A stretch of DNA of 64,000 bases from an uncultured Christensenella sp. (GCA_910579785.1 CAJTVJ010000004.1:41747-105746), one strand, 5' to 3'. Shown: positions 9,100-17,690, counted from the stretch's first letter. Made by a program: numbers and translations. The notes: a model not told the origin generated them from the sequence alone.

Positions 9100-9335
9100 A
9101 CCATTCTTTTTAATTTGATGAGACCTCTCTGCTACGGTCGAGGTGACATAGCTTGCGTAAAGTTGCCGATTGTATGGGATATGTAATTTTGAGTAATTCT
9201 CCTAAAATTAAATATCTTATGTAACAGCGGTATAATATATAGTAAAGTCATTTTAGTGGAACGGAGAAGTCTAAACGAGTTATTTCAAAAGGATGAGATA
9301 TCTAGACTACGCCCGATATGACCAGATATGGCTTA
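9100..9335. repeat. Degenerate copies of an interspersed repeat
   Basis: The segment TTTTTAATTTGATGAGACCT with the following CTCTCTGCTACGGTCGAGGTGAC (9110-9152) is matched in inverse orientation near 46847-46870 and 46921-46965. A second, more decayed stretch (GATGAGATATCT, then GACTACGCCC and GATATGACC, about 9292-9322) has the same plan: GAGAT-like start, a CTACG core, ATGAC-like end. No coding sequence is seen in 9097-9327. Confidence 0.5.
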
Positions 9336-9507
9336 TAGAGGAAATGACGTACACTCGACTGTGAATTATAATTTTGTCGCGCCTAAAAATGCAAGTTTTG
9401 ACGTAAAGTTGACATACGATATGACGTCTAATAAAGAAAATAATAATATCACGACCGACGTACATTTCTTGTGTGAAGAATTGACGGTGCAAGTTTACAA
9501 TATTTGA
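9328..9507 (+). CDS. Hypothetical 59-residue protein or gene remnant
   Basis: An ATG at 9328 opens a 59-codon frame ending in TGA at 9505-9507. The product starts MAYRGNDVHSTVNYNF and contains alternating hydrophobic and polar stretches typical of beta-strands (SFDVKLTYDM; ITTDVHFLCEELTVQVYNI). No clear ribosome-binding site is seen and an in-frame stop lies just upstream. A strong terminator follows 22 bp later, which argues for transcription through it. It may be the 3' remnant of a larger beta-rich protein. I do not recognise a family. Confidence 0.35.
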   Translation: MAYRGNDVHSTVNYNFVAPKNASFDVKLTYDMTSNKENNNITTDVHFLCEELTVQVYNI

Positions 9508-9528
9508 TTTAAGTCAAATAAAAATATG

Positions 9529-9562
9529 ACGCAGTTGGGAAGAGCCGACTGCGTTTTTGTTT
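9529..9562 (+). terminator. Rho-independent terminator before yebC
   Basis: ACGCAGT (9529-9535) pairs with ACTGCGT (9548-9554), the stem extends inward by 3 bp, and a T-rich tail follows. Another small inverted repeat (TATTTGA with TCAAATA, 9501-9520) overlaps the stop of the 59-codon frame. Confidence 0.8.
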
Positions 9563-9659
9563 TATAGTCGGCATTTTGTCGTAATGTGCTTTAAATTCCT
9601 TGCAAAATAAAATTAAATAATATAATATTATTATGTAATACAATACTTTGGAGGTAGTT

Positions 9660-10403
9660 ATGTCAGGACATAGCAAATGGGCTAATATCAAAAATAAGAA
9701 GGGCAAGAGCGACGCTAAGAGAGCGAGTGTGTTTACCAAGATCGGCAGAGAAATCGCCGTTGCGGTCAAGCAAGGCGGGCCCGACCCCAATTCCAACGCA
9801 AGATTGAGAGACGTCATTGCCAAGGCAAAGGCGAATAATATGCCCAACGATAATATAGAAAGAGGTATCAAAAAGGCAAGCGGAGAATTGAACTCCGTCA
9901 ACTATGAAGAGAATATATACGAGGGCTACGCTGCCGGCGGAGTTGCAGTCATCGTTGAGACTTTGACCGACAACAAAAACCGTACCGCAGGCGACATACG
10001 TCACCATTTCGACAAGTGCGGCGGAGCAATGGGTACCAGCGGTTGCGTGTCATATATGTTTGAGACAAAGGGCGTAATAATAGTAGAGGGCGAAGGCAAA
10101 GACGAGGATGAAGTCATGATGATCGCGCTTGACTGCGGAGCCAACGATATACAAAGCGACGAGGACGTATTTGAAATTTATACCGACCCGACCAGCCTCG
10201 GCGAAGTGAGAGAAGCCATTGAGAAAGAGGGGACTTTGAAGATACTTTCCGCGCAGGTAGACAGAATACCTAGCAGCACAGTCAAACCCGATAAGGAAAC
10301 CGAGGCAAAGGTCATCAAGCTTTTGGATATGCTTGAAGACAACGACGACGTGCAGAACGTCTATCACAATGCAGAACTCGAAGAAGAGGACGAGGAAGAA
10401 TAA
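9660..10403 (+). CDS. yebC: YebC/PmpR family protein
   Basis: A 247-residue member of the YebC/TACO1 family. Some members regulate transcription; others help ribosomes through proline stretches. The N-terminus MSGHSKWANIKNKK is diagnostic, as are GGPDPNSNARLRDVIAKAKANNMPNDNI and NKNRTAGDIRHHFDKCGG. I use the ATG at 9660 behind GGAGGTAGTT; the frame extends to a TTG at 9648, which overlaps the ribosome-binding site. The acidic C-terminal tail (ELEEEDEEE) is unusually long. proA follows after 11 bp. Confidence 0.95.
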   Translation: MSGHSKWANIKNKKGKSDAKRASVFTKIGREIAVAVKQGGPDPNSNARLRDVIAKAKANNMPNDNIERGIKKASGELNSVNYEENIYEGYAAGGVAVIVETLTDNKNRTAGDIRHHFDKCGGAMGTSGCVSYMFETKGVIIVEGEGKDEDEVMMIALDCGANDIQSDEDVFEIYTDPTSLGEVREAIEKEGTLKILSAQVDRIPSSTVKPDKETEAKVIKLLDMLEDNDDVQNVYHNAELEEEDEEE

Positions 10404-10414
10404 TAGAGGTCATT

Positions 10415-11659
10415 ATGGAAGATATGCAACAGGCTTGCGGAAAAGTCAGGAATGCAACTTATAAGCTCTCTTTGTATGACACAAAGACAAAGAACGATAT
10501 ACTTTTGGCTATCGCCGATAAAATTCTTGCAAGCAAGAAGGAAATCAAGGCGGTCAACGCGATAGATATTCAAAATGCAAGGGGTAAACTCAGCGAGGCT
10601 ATGATAGACAGGCTGACTTTGACAGACGCGAGAATAGAACTTATGGCGGAGGGCGTGCGACAGGTCGCTGAACTTGACGACCCTGTCGGCAAAGTCGTCA
10701 GACAGTGGACAGTTGAAAGCGGTCTGGAAATCAAAAAGGTGAGAGCGCCTTTGGGCGTCATAGGAGTCATCTATGAGTCGCGTCCCAACGTCACGGTCGA
10801 CGTGGCAAGTCTTTGCATCAAGTCTGGCAACGGAGTCATACTCAAAGGCGGAAAGGAAGCTATAAATTCCAACAGGGCGCTATTTGAGATAATTCAAAAG
10901 GCGATAGAAGAGCTTGGATATGACAAAGATATCGTAGGGTTTGTCGACAACGTCGAAAGGTCGGCAACGTATGAGATGTTGCAGCAAGCCAAGTATATTG
11001 ACGTGATCATTCCCAGAGGCAGCGACAATCTCAAAAAGTTTGTGCTTACAAATTCGCAGATTCCTGTCATCGCATCTTCGGGCGGCAACTGTCACGTATA
11101 CGTAGAAAAGACTGCCGATTTGGCTATGGCAAAAGATATCGTTTACAATGCAAAAATGCAGAGAGTGTCGGTCTGCAATGCCGCAGAACAGCTTTTGGTC
11201 GATAGGGATATTGCAGAGAAATTTTTGCCTGATATGATAGATACTCTTCAAAAGGGCGGTTGTAAGGTAATTGGCGACGAAACCGTATGCAAACTTTGCA
11301 AAGACGTCATACCTGCAAAAGAGGAAGATTATAAGACGGAAAGAGAAGATTATATCTTGACTGTCAAGGTCGTCAAGGATTATAAAGAAGCTATTGATAG
11401 GATAAACGCCAACGGAACAAAGCACAGCGAAGCGATAATATCAAAGGATGCAGAGGCTATGCGAGTGTTTACTACGGCTGTCGACGCAGGGTGCGTATAT
11501 ACCAATGCATCGACGAGATTTACAGACGGATTTGAGTTTGGATTTGGCGCTGAGATTGGTATATCCACTCAAAAATTGCATGCAAGAGGACCGCTGGGAT
11601 TGGAGCAGTTGACGAGCGAAAAGTATGTTGTCACGGGTCACGGCGAAGTGAGAAAATGA
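10415..11659 (+). CDS. proA: Glutamate-5-semialdehyde dehydrogenase (gamma-glutamyl phosphate reductase)
   Basis: Reduces gamma-glutamyl phosphate to glutamate-5-semialdehyde with NADPH in proline biosynthesis. The 414-residue product has normal family length. Motifs include GVIGVIYESRPNVTVDVA, the catalytic-cysteine segment SVCNAAEQLLVD (Cys near residue 254) and the C-terminal TRFTDGFEFGFGAEIGIST. No proB is adjacent; proC lies 50 kb away at 61060. The stop overlaps the ruvC start by 4 bp (ATGA), so the two genes are probably translationally coupled, an odd pairing of proline synthesis with recombination. Confidence 0.95.
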   Translation: MEDMQQACGKVRNATYKLSLYDTKTKNDILLAIADKILASKKEIKAVNAIDIQNARGKLSEAMIDRLTLTDARIELMAEGVRQVAELDDPVGKVVRQWTVESGLEIKKVRAPLGVIGVIYESRPNVTVDVASLCIKSGNGVILKGGKEAINSNRALFEIIQKAIEELGYDKDIVGFVDNVERSATYEMLQQAKYIDVIIPRGSDNLKKFVLTNSQIPVIASSGGNCHVYVEKTADLAMAKDIVYNAKMQRVSVCNAAEQLLVDRDIAEKFLPDMIDTLQKGGCKVIGDETVCKLCKDVIPAKEEDYKTEREDYILTVKVVKDYKEAIDRINANGTKHSEAIISKDAEAMRVFTTAVDAGCVYTNASTRFTDGFEFGFGAEIGISTQKLHARGPLGLEQLTSEKYVVTGHGEVRK

Positions 11660-12150
11660 TAATTTTGGGAATCGACCCCGGTCTTGCGATAGTCGGGTAC
11701 GGAGTGATTGAGGCGCAGAAAGGAGCGTTTCGTCCAATCGACTGCGGAGTTATCAACACGCCGAAATCTGATACCGTGCCGATAAGACTTAATAAGATAT
11801 ATGACGGCATGCTTTCGCTGATAGAGAAATATAAACCCGATTGCATTGCGATAGAAGAGTTGTTTTTCAACACCAATATCACTACCGGTATCAACGTGGC
11901 GCAGGCAAGAGGCGTTGTATTGTTGGCTTGTCAGCAAAAGGGGCTTAAAATGTATGAGTACACTCCTTTGCAGATAAAGCAGGCGTTGACGGGGTATGGC
12001 AAGGCGGAGAAAAAGCAGATACAGTTTATGGTCGCAAGACTGCTTAATTTAAAGGCTGTGCCAAAACCCGACGACGCGGCCGACGGTCTGGCAGTCGCGC
12101 TCACTCACGGACAGACGGCAAGAATGGGCGGACTTTTTGGAATAAGATAG
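11656..12150 (+). CDS. ruvC: Crossover junction endodeoxyribonuclease RuvC
   Basis: Holliday junction resolvase of 164 residues, acting with RuvAB. The RNase H-fold acidic residues are visible: LGIDPGLAIVGYG (Asp near residue 5), AIEELFFNTN, and PDDAADGLAVALTH with its Asp pair. It overlaps proA by 4 bp and is followed by ruvA after 47 bp. Confidence 0.95.
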   Translation: MIILGIDPGLAIVGYGVIEAQKGAFRPIDCGVINTPKSDTVPIRLNKIYDGMLSLIEKYKPDCIAIEELFFNTNITTGINVAQARGVVLLACQQKGLKMYEYTPLQIKQALTGYGKAEKKQIQFMVARLLNLKAVPKPDDAADGLAVALTHGQTARMGGLFGIR

Positions 12151-12197
12151 TTCTTATGACGTAAAATCAACGGCATATATAGAGCAAAGGAATAGAT

Positions 12198-12809
12198 ATG
12201 TATTATTCGATTACGGGAAAGGTGATATTTTATGAAGAGGGAAAGGTCGTGTTGGAAAACAACGGCATTGCTTATGAGCTGGGAGTGTCGGCGAATACTC
12301 TCACTGCCTTTGCGAAAAAAGGCGAGGTTGTCACCGCGTATACGTATCTCAAAGTTGCCGAAGATGAAATGAGTCTTTACGGTTTTTGCAGCAAGGAAGA
12401 AAAGGCGATGTTTATCAATTTGATAAGCGTAAGCGGAGTGGGACCTAAGACGGCGTTGCAGATACTTTCGGGAATTGACTTGCAAAGACTTGCGATAGCA
12501 ATAGTCAACGGCGACGCAAAGACGCTTGCAAAGGTCAAAGGATTGGGCAAGAAGACTGCCGAGCGTATAATTTTGGAACTCAAAGAAAAGATTGCAGACG
12601 TCAGCTCTGGCGACGATAGCGAAGGATTTTTCGGTTTGCTCGGCGGAGAGGACACTTCAAAGGACGAAGTTGTCAACGACGCGGTATTGGCTCTTGTATC
12701 TCTCGGCATATCTAAGACAGAGGCTGTCAAGGCTGTGGCAAATGCAAGGACAAAGAGCGATAAGCTGGAAAATATAATTACGTTGGCATTAAGGAGTTTT
12801 GATAGATAA
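12198..12809 (+). CDS. ruvA: Holliday junction branch migration protein RuvA
   Basis: A 203-residue DNA junction-binding subunit that loads RuvB rings. Visible are the N-terminal OB-fold start (MYYSITGKVIFYEEGKVVLENNGIAYEL), the helix-hairpin-helix segments (ISVSGVGPKTALQILSG; LAKVKGLGKKTAERIILELK), an acidic linker, and a C-terminal RuvB-binding domain. A ribosome-binding site (AAAGGA) precedes the ATG. It overlaps ruvB by 1 bp (TAATG). Confidence 0.96.
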   Translation: MYYSITGKVIFYEEGKVVLENNGIAYELGVSANTLTAFAKKGEVVTAYTYLKVAEDEMSLYGFCSKEEKAMFINLISVSGVGPKTALQILSGIDLQRLAIAIVNGDAKTLAKVKGLGKKTAERIILELKEKIADVSSGDDSEGFFGLLGGEDTSKDEVVNDAVLALVSLGISKTEAVKAVANARTKSDKLENIITLALRSFDR

Positions 12810-13867
12810 TGGAATTTTTTGACGACGAAGAAAGATTTATGTCCTCAATGCAAGGCGTAAGCGAGAGCGACAGCGAAAATACGCTGAGACCTAAGAGCAT
12901 AGACGAATACGTAGGACAGGAAAAGATAAAAGAAAATCTTGATATTTATATCAAAGCCGCCGTTGGAAGAGACGAGGCTTTGGATCACGTACTTTTGTAC
13001 GGTCCTCCCGGACTTGGCAAGACGACGCTTGCGCATATCATCGCAAGCGAAATGGGTTCGCAAATTCGTATCACGTCGGGACCTGCAATAGAAAAGGCAG
13101 CCGATCTTGCGGCGATTCTCACCAATCTCAATGAAAAAGATGTGCTTTTTATAGACGAAATTCACAGGCTGAATCGCAATGTCGAAGAGGTTTTGTATCC
13201 TGCAATGGAAGATTACGCGCTTGATTTTATGGTGGGTAAGGGACCGAGCGCGAGAAGCATAAGACTGTCTTTGCCTAAGTTTACGCTCATAGGCGCGACT
13301 ACAAGAGCAGGTATGCTTACGTCTCCGCTGAGAGATAGATTTGGCGTCAACTGCCGCTTGGAAATGTATACGCCGGAGGAACTTGCAAGCATAGTAAAGC
13401 GTAGCGCAGGACTGCTCAACGTGGAGATAACGGAGGACGGCGCATATGAGATAGCTAGGAGAAGCAGAGGTACGCCGAGAATTGCCAATCGTATTTTGAA
13501 GAGAGTAAGAGATTACAGTGAGGTGTTGGCGGAGGGGATCATAACTTCCGAAGTCGCCGATATTGCGCTTGGTAAAATGGAAATCGACAAGCTCGGACTT
13601 GACAACATAGACCGCAAGATAATATTGACGATAATAGACAAGTTCGGCGGAGGACCTGTCGGTCTTGATACGCTTGCCGCGTCGATAGGAGAGGATGCGG
13701 GCACTATTGAGGACGTATACGAGCCGTATCTTATGCAGATAACTTTTATTGCGCGTACACCGAGAGGACGTATCTGCCTTCCCGACGCCTATGCGCATTT
13801 TGGCCGCAAAGCAAATCAGTTGGCATATGAGCAGCTTTCTATGTTGGACAGCGAGGACAAGAAGTGA
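12809..13867 (+). CDS. ruvB: Holliday junction branch migration ATPase RuvB
   Basis: AAA+ motor of branch migration, 352 residues. It has the lead-in LRPKSIDEYVGQEKIKENL, Walker A GPPGLGKTT, Walker B DVLFIDEIHRLNR, the sensor-1/presensor segment IGATTRAGMLTSPLRDRFG and the C-terminal winged helix (GPVGLDTLAASIGED; RTPRGR). Family length. The queA start overlaps the stop. Confidence 0.97.
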   Translation: MEFFDDEERFMSSMQGVSESDSENTLRPKSIDEYVGQEKIKENLDIYIKAAVGRDEALDHVLLYGPPGLGKTTLAHIIASEMGSQIRITSGPAIEKAADLAAILTNLNEKDVLFIDEIHRLNRNVEEVLYPAMEDYALDFMVGKGPSARSIRLSLPKFTLIGATTRAGMLTSPLRDRFGVNCRLEMYTPEELASIVKRSAGLLNVEITEDGAYEIARRSRGTPRIANRILKRVRDYSEVLAEGIITSEVADIALGKMEIDKLGLDNIDRKIILTIIDKFGGGPVGLDTLAASIGEDAGTIEDVYEPYLMQITFIARTPRGRICLPDAYAHFGRKANQLAYEQLSMLDSEDKK

Positions 13868-14901
13868 TGCGCAAAAGTGATTTTTTCTATGAATTGCCGC
13901 AAGAGCTTATTGCGCAAACTCCGATTGAGCCGAGAGATTCGTCGAGAATGCTTGTATACCAAAGAGACGACGGCAAAGTCGAACACAAGCATTTTTACAA
14001 TATTGTCGATTATCTCAAAAAGGGCGACGTATTGGTAATAAACAATACCAAAGTCATACCGGCGAGAATATTTGCAACAAGACTTCCGCGTACAGATAAG
14101 ACGATAGAGAGAAATACAGAGGTATTGCTACTTAAAAGAAAGCAGTACGACGTGTGGGAATGTATCACTCGACCTGCAAAAAAGTTGAAAATCGGCACCA
14201 AGCTTGACTTTGGCGCAATGCAAGGCGAGGTCGTTGGGTATGGAGACGAGGGAATAAGGTTTGTCAAGTTTATATTTGACGGCGTCTTTGAAAACATACT
14301 TGAAGTAATAGGAAATATGCCCCTTCCGCCTTATATCACCGAGAAACTTGAAGACAAAAGCAGATATCAGACGGTCTATGGCAAAATAGACGGGTCGGCT
14401 GCGGCTCCCACCGCAGGTCTGCACTTTACGCCGCAACTTCTTGAAAAAATTGAAGGTATGGGAGTGCAGATCGCCAAAGTTTTGCTCCACGTGGGGTTGG
14501 GTACGTTTAGACCTGTCAAAGAGGACGAAATACTTGATCATAAAATGCACAGCGAATACTTTGAGGTCGACGAGGTCAATGCTGAAATTATTAACTGCGC
14601 TTTGAGAGAGGGCAGACGGGTGATATGCGTAGGTACGACGTCGGTCAGAGTTGTCGAAAGCTCTGTCGGTAACGACGGGTATATCGTGCCACAAAAGGGA
14701 GATACTCAGATTTTTATTTATCCTGGCTATGATTTTAAAGTTGTCAAAGGACTCATCACCAATTTTCATTTGCCGGAGTCAACTCTTATTATGCTTGTCA
14801 GCGCGCTTATAGGCAGGGAAAAGACGCTTGAACTTTATAGGACGGCGGTGGAGGAGAAGTATAGATTTTTCTCATTTGGCGACGCAATGATGATCGTATA
14901 A
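13867..14901 (+). CDS. queA: S-adenosylmethionine:tRNA ribosyltransferase-isomerase
   Basis: Adds the epoxycyclopentane moiety from SAM to preQ1 in tRNA during queuosine synthesis. The 344-residue protein starts MRKSDFFYELPQELIAQTP, as in the family, so I use the ATG at 13867 rather than the overlapping GTG at 13864. Conserved segments include GTSAAAPTAGLHFT-type sequence (GSAAAPTAGLHFTPQLL), HVGLGTFRPVK and TTSVRVVES. It is followed by tgt, its pathway partner, but a 170-bp structured spacer separates them. Confidence 0.96.
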   Translation: MRKSDFFYELPQELIAQTPIEPRDSSRMLVYQRDDGKVEHKHFYNIVDYLKKGDVLVINNTKVIPARIFATRLPRTDKTIERNTEVLLLKRKQYDVWECITRPAKKLKIGTKLDFGAMQGEVVGYGDEGIRFVKFIFDGVFENILEVIGNMPLPPYITEKLEDKSRYQTVYGKIDGSAAAPTAGLHFTPQLLEKIEGMGVQIAKVLLHVGLGTFRPVKEDEILDHKMHSEYFEVDEVNAEIINCALREGRRVICVGTTSVRVVESSVGNDGYIVPQKGDTQIFIYPGYDFKVVKGLITNFHLPESTLIMLVSALIGREKTLELYRTAVEEKYRFFSFGDAMMIV

Positions 14902-15000
14902 GCGGCGCAATACTGTGTCGAACTTACGTTTTGCCTTGGTCGTGTACGACGTAGTACACTTCCTTCGGTCAAAGCCGCGTTCTTCTTGTCTTGCTTGCTT
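14902..15000. repeat. Structured intergenic element between queA and tgt
   Basis: Complementary arms surround a central hairpin: GCGGC (14902-14906) with GCCGC (14971-14975), and GTGTAC with GTACAC around a 6-nt loop (14942-14959). The segment lacks a credible coding frame and looks unlike the adjacent genes. It could be an interspersed palindromic element or a structured leader. I see no preQ1 riboswitch consensus in it. Confidence 0.35.
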
Positions 15001-15071
15001 CTCCAATCATCATACGCAATCACCATAACATGTACAAAGAAGTCGTTATCACATCAAATTTAAGGAAATGT

Positions 15072-16226
15072 ATGGAAAATTTTAAGTATGAAGTAATAAA
15101 AGTATGTAAACAGTCAGGGGCGAGAGTGGGAAGATTTACGACTCCTCACGGAGTGATAGAGACTCCTGTGTTTATGCCGGTGGGCACGAATGCGACCGTT
15201 AAAGCGCTTACTCCTAAAAACGTGGAAGACGCAAAGGCGTCCATCGTGCTTGCCAATACGTACCATTTATATTTACGCCCGGGCGCAGAGCTTGTCGAAA
15301 AGGCCGGCGGATTGCACAACTTTATGAATTGGCACAAGCCTATATTGACAGACAGCGGCGGCTTTCAAGTCTTTTCGCTTTCAAAAATGCGCAAGATAAC
15401 GCAAGAAGGAGTAACTTTTTCGTCATACATAGACGGATCAAGGCATTTTATGGGACCGGAAGAGTCTATTGCCGTGCAAAATAAGCTGGGCGGCGACATA
15501 ATAATGGCTTTTGACGAATGTACGGACGGCGAAACCGACTATAAATACGCCAAAGGCGCTATGAACCGTACGCTTGATTGGCTGGCGAGGTCTGTCAAAG
15601 CGCATAAAAATCCCAATCAAATGTTATTCCCGATTATTCAAGGCAATATGTATTCCGATTTGAGAGTAGAGAGCGCAAAGAGGACTTTGGAATTTGCCAA
15701 GTGCGGTTTTTCTATCGGCGGACTTTCTGTCGGCGAGCCTAAGCCTGTGATGTATGAAATGCTTGATTTGCTTAGGGAGTATTATCCCGAAAATCAGCCT
15801 AGATATCTAATGGGCGTGGGGTCTCCCGACTGTCTTGTCGAGGGCGTTATGCGAGGCATAGATATGTTTGACTGCGTACTTCCTACGCGTATGGCGCGCA
15901 ACGGCTCTGCTTTTACGAAATACGGCAATTTGACGATACGCAACGCGCAGTTCAAAGAAGACTTTTCGCCTGTGGATAGCGAGTGCGATTGTTATTGCTG
16001 TCAAAACTTTTCAAGGGCATACATACGTCATTTGATAAATTCCGGCGAGATATTGGGCGGCGCGCTCTTATCCATACACAATATAAGATTTTTGACAAAG
16101 CTTATGGAGGATATGCGCGAGGCGATAATGCAGGATAGATTCGGAGATTTCCATAAAGAATTTACGTCCAAGTACGTATGGGGACACGGCGGAGATAAGC
16201 CTAATAAATCGGGAAGCAGAGGATAG
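15072..16226 (+). CDS. tgt: Queuine tRNA-ribosyltransferase (tRNA-guanine transglycosylase)
   Basis: Exchanges guanine-34 of GUN-anticodon tRNAs for preQ1. The protein has 384 residues from the ATG at 15072, which follows AAGGAA; the frame is open further upstream only by chance. Motifs: LTDSGGFQVFSL (active-site Asp region), IIQGNMYSDLR, GGLSVGEPK, and the catalytic Asp of FDCVLPTR. The zinc site is CDCYCC with a His about 25 residues later. It stands upstream of yajC, as in many bacteria, but with a Fic-family gene inserted in between. Confidence 0.96.
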   Translation: MENFKYEVIKVCKQSGARVGRFTTPHGVIETPVFMPVGTNATVKALTPKNVEDAKASIVLANTYHLYLRPGAELVEKAGGLHNFMNWHKPILTDSGGFQVFSLSKMRKITQEGVTFSSYIDGSRHFMGPEESIAVQNKLGGDIIMAFDECTDGETDYKYAKGAMNRTLDWLARSVKAHKNPNQMLFPIIQGNMYSDLRVESAKRTLEFAKCGFSIGGLSVGEPKPVMYEMLDLLREYYPENQPRYLMGVGSPDCLVEGVMRGIDMFDCVLPTRMARNGSAFTKYGNLTIRNAQFKEDFSPVDSECDCYCCQNFSRAYIRHLINSGEILGGALLSIHNIRFLTKLMEDMREAIMQDRFGDFHKEFTSKYVWGHGGDKPNKSGSRG

Positions 16227-16233
16227 AGAAGAT

Positions 16234-16920
16234 ATGTTAGATTTCGTTGTATCGCAAGATAAATATAAACTTACGCAAGAGCAGAACGTTTTTATTGCGA
16301 AAAAGAAGTTAGTGGAGAACATTTACAGTGGCGCAAAAGTCGAAGGGGTAAACATTACGTTTCCTGAGACGCAGGCGATTGTAGACGGTATTAACGTTGC
16401 CAAGTTAAGCATTGACGACATTCTTGTGATACACAATCTCAAAGCGGGGTGGAAATATACGCTCGATAACATTGATTCGCCAATGACATTGGATTTTATT
16501 TGCAGAATAAATGAAGACGTATCTCGCAACGAGAGCCTTGATTGGGGACACTTGCGTAGCGGCATGGTTGGGATCTCCGGCACGGACTACGTTCCGTCGA
16601 TTCCAAAGAAAGAAGAAGTCATGTCTGACATAGACATGATTATGAACGCTGATACGTGCACGACGTCGAAAGCGCTTGAACTATATGCGTACTGTTGTAA
16701 GTCTCAGTTATTTTGGGACGGTAACAGGCGTACGGCATTTATTGCGGCAAACAAGGTCTTAATTGCCGGCGGTGGCGGATTATTGACTATCAAAGATGAG
16801 GATATCGTAGAGTTTAATACAATACTTACGGAATATTATAATGACGACGCCAATAAATCGACTTTGTTGAAGTTTTTATATGACAAGTGCATAAATGCAG
16901 CCAACTTTAAGAGCTGTTAA
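16234..16920 (+). CDS. Fic-domain protein with a non-canonical active-site motif
   Basis: A 228-residue Fic/DOC-fold protein. The N-terminal part (NIYSGAKVEGVNITFPETQ, residues 29-47) resembles the inhibitory-helix region of Fic proteins, but the usual Ser/Thr four residues before the Glu is Gly. The catalytic motif, normally HxFxDGNGR, reads QLFWDGNRR (158-166): the His is Gln and the second Gly is Arg. From memory this Gln form recurs in a group of small bacterial Fic proteins, so it may mark a subfamily rather than decay. Canonical AMP transfer is unlikely without the His. The gene starts 8 bp after tgt and interrupts the usual tgt-yajC order, which suggests acquisition. No antitoxin gene is beside it. 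Confidence 0.8.
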   Translation: MLDFVVSQDKYKLTQEQNVFIAKKKLVENIYSGAKVEGVNITFPETQAIVDGINVAKLSIDDILVIHNLKAGWKYTLDNIDSPMTLDFICRINEDVSRNESLDWGHLRSGMVGISGTDYVPSIPKKEEVMSDIDMIMNADTCTTSKALELYAYCCKSQLFWDGNRRTAFIAANKVLIAGGGGLLTIKDEDIVEFNTILTEYYNDDANKSTLLKFLYDKCINAANFKSC

Positions 16921-17104
16921 TTTGATAAATATAAGTGTCACAGCGGTATATTTTCTGTAAATATTACATAAATTCTCAAAATAACCCAACAAAACGCTTG
17001 TAATTGTCAAGTAAATAAGTTAAACTTTAAATGCTATTATATTGATATATATTTATATTATATAGAAAAGGATAATACGTAATACAAATCGTGAAGGAGT
17101 AATT

Positions 17105-17644
17105 ATGAAATTATTTAGTTTGTTGGGAGCAAACGAAGGCGGCTTAGGCGGCAGTGGCAACTGGATAATGATCGTCGGACTTGTCGTGTTGATGGTCATA
17201 ATGTTTGCAGCTTCGATAATCCCACAGAAAAAGCGCCAAAAGAAAGCGCAAGAAATGATGAACAGCATCACAGTGGGAACAAAGGTCAAGACTATCGGCG
17301 GTTTTGTCGGAGAAGTCAAAAAAGTAGACAATACGGCTGGTACGTTTACGCTTGATATAAGCGCTAAGGGCGATGGAAGTATGATGGTACTCATTGACAA
17401 ATCGGCAGTATACACGGTGTTGCAGGCAGTTCAGGCGCCCACAGGCGAGACTAAGCTTGAAGAGAAAGAAGATACGGTCGTAGCAATGGACGATATGGAA
17501 GCAGACGCGGAGGCAGCTCAGAAAAAAGCAGATAAGAAGAGCAAGAGGGCTAAGAGCGAAGAGCAAATCGAAGAAGTTCAAGCTGACGAGCAATCGGGCG
17601 ACAGCTTGGAGAAGACGGACAGCAACACTCTTCTTAAAGACTGA
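17105..17644 (+). CDS. yajC: Preprotein translocase subunit YajC
   Basis: A 179-residue SecDF-associated membrane protein. It has one N-terminal transmembrane segment (residues ~17-37, IMIVGLVVLMVIMFAASI), the conserved IIPQKKRQKKAQEMMNSI linker and the YajC core (VGTKVKTIGGFVGEV...). An unusually long C-terminal tail (residues ~115-179) is highly charged and alternates acidic and Lys-rich blocks. The ATG follows a GAAGGAG ribosome-binding site. secD/secF are not adjacent. A GAAA-tetraloop terminator ends the unit. Confidence 0.9.
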   Translation: MKLFSLLGANEGGLGGSGNWIMIVGLVVLMVIMFAASIIPQKKRQKKAQEMMNSITVGTKVKTIGGFVGEVKKVDNTAGTFTLDISAKGDGSMMVLIDKSAVYTVLQAVQAPTGETKLEEKEDTVVAMDDMEADAEAAQKKADKKSKRAKSEEQIEEVQADEQSGDSLEKTDSNTLLKD

Positions 17645-17661
17645 TAGTAAGTCAAATCACG

Positions 17662-17690
17662 CAGACGTCGAAAGACGTCTGTATTTTTTG
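17662..17690 (+). terminator. Rho-independent terminator after yajC
   Basis: A perfect 8-bp stem (CAGACGTC with GACGTCTG) closed by a GAAA tetraloop is followed by TATTTTTTG. Confidence 0.9.

Noticed and set aside
12845..13798. 317-codon minus-strand frame opposite ruvB
   Set aside because: Shadow of ruvB; its composition (many Arg, Ser, Tyr, Cys) is typical of antisense reading of this genome's codons.
14902..15071. preQ1 riboswitch before tgt
   Set aside because: Position is right, but I could not find the short preQ1-I pattern (a small hairpin followed by an A-rich pseudoknot tail) or a preQ1-II layout.
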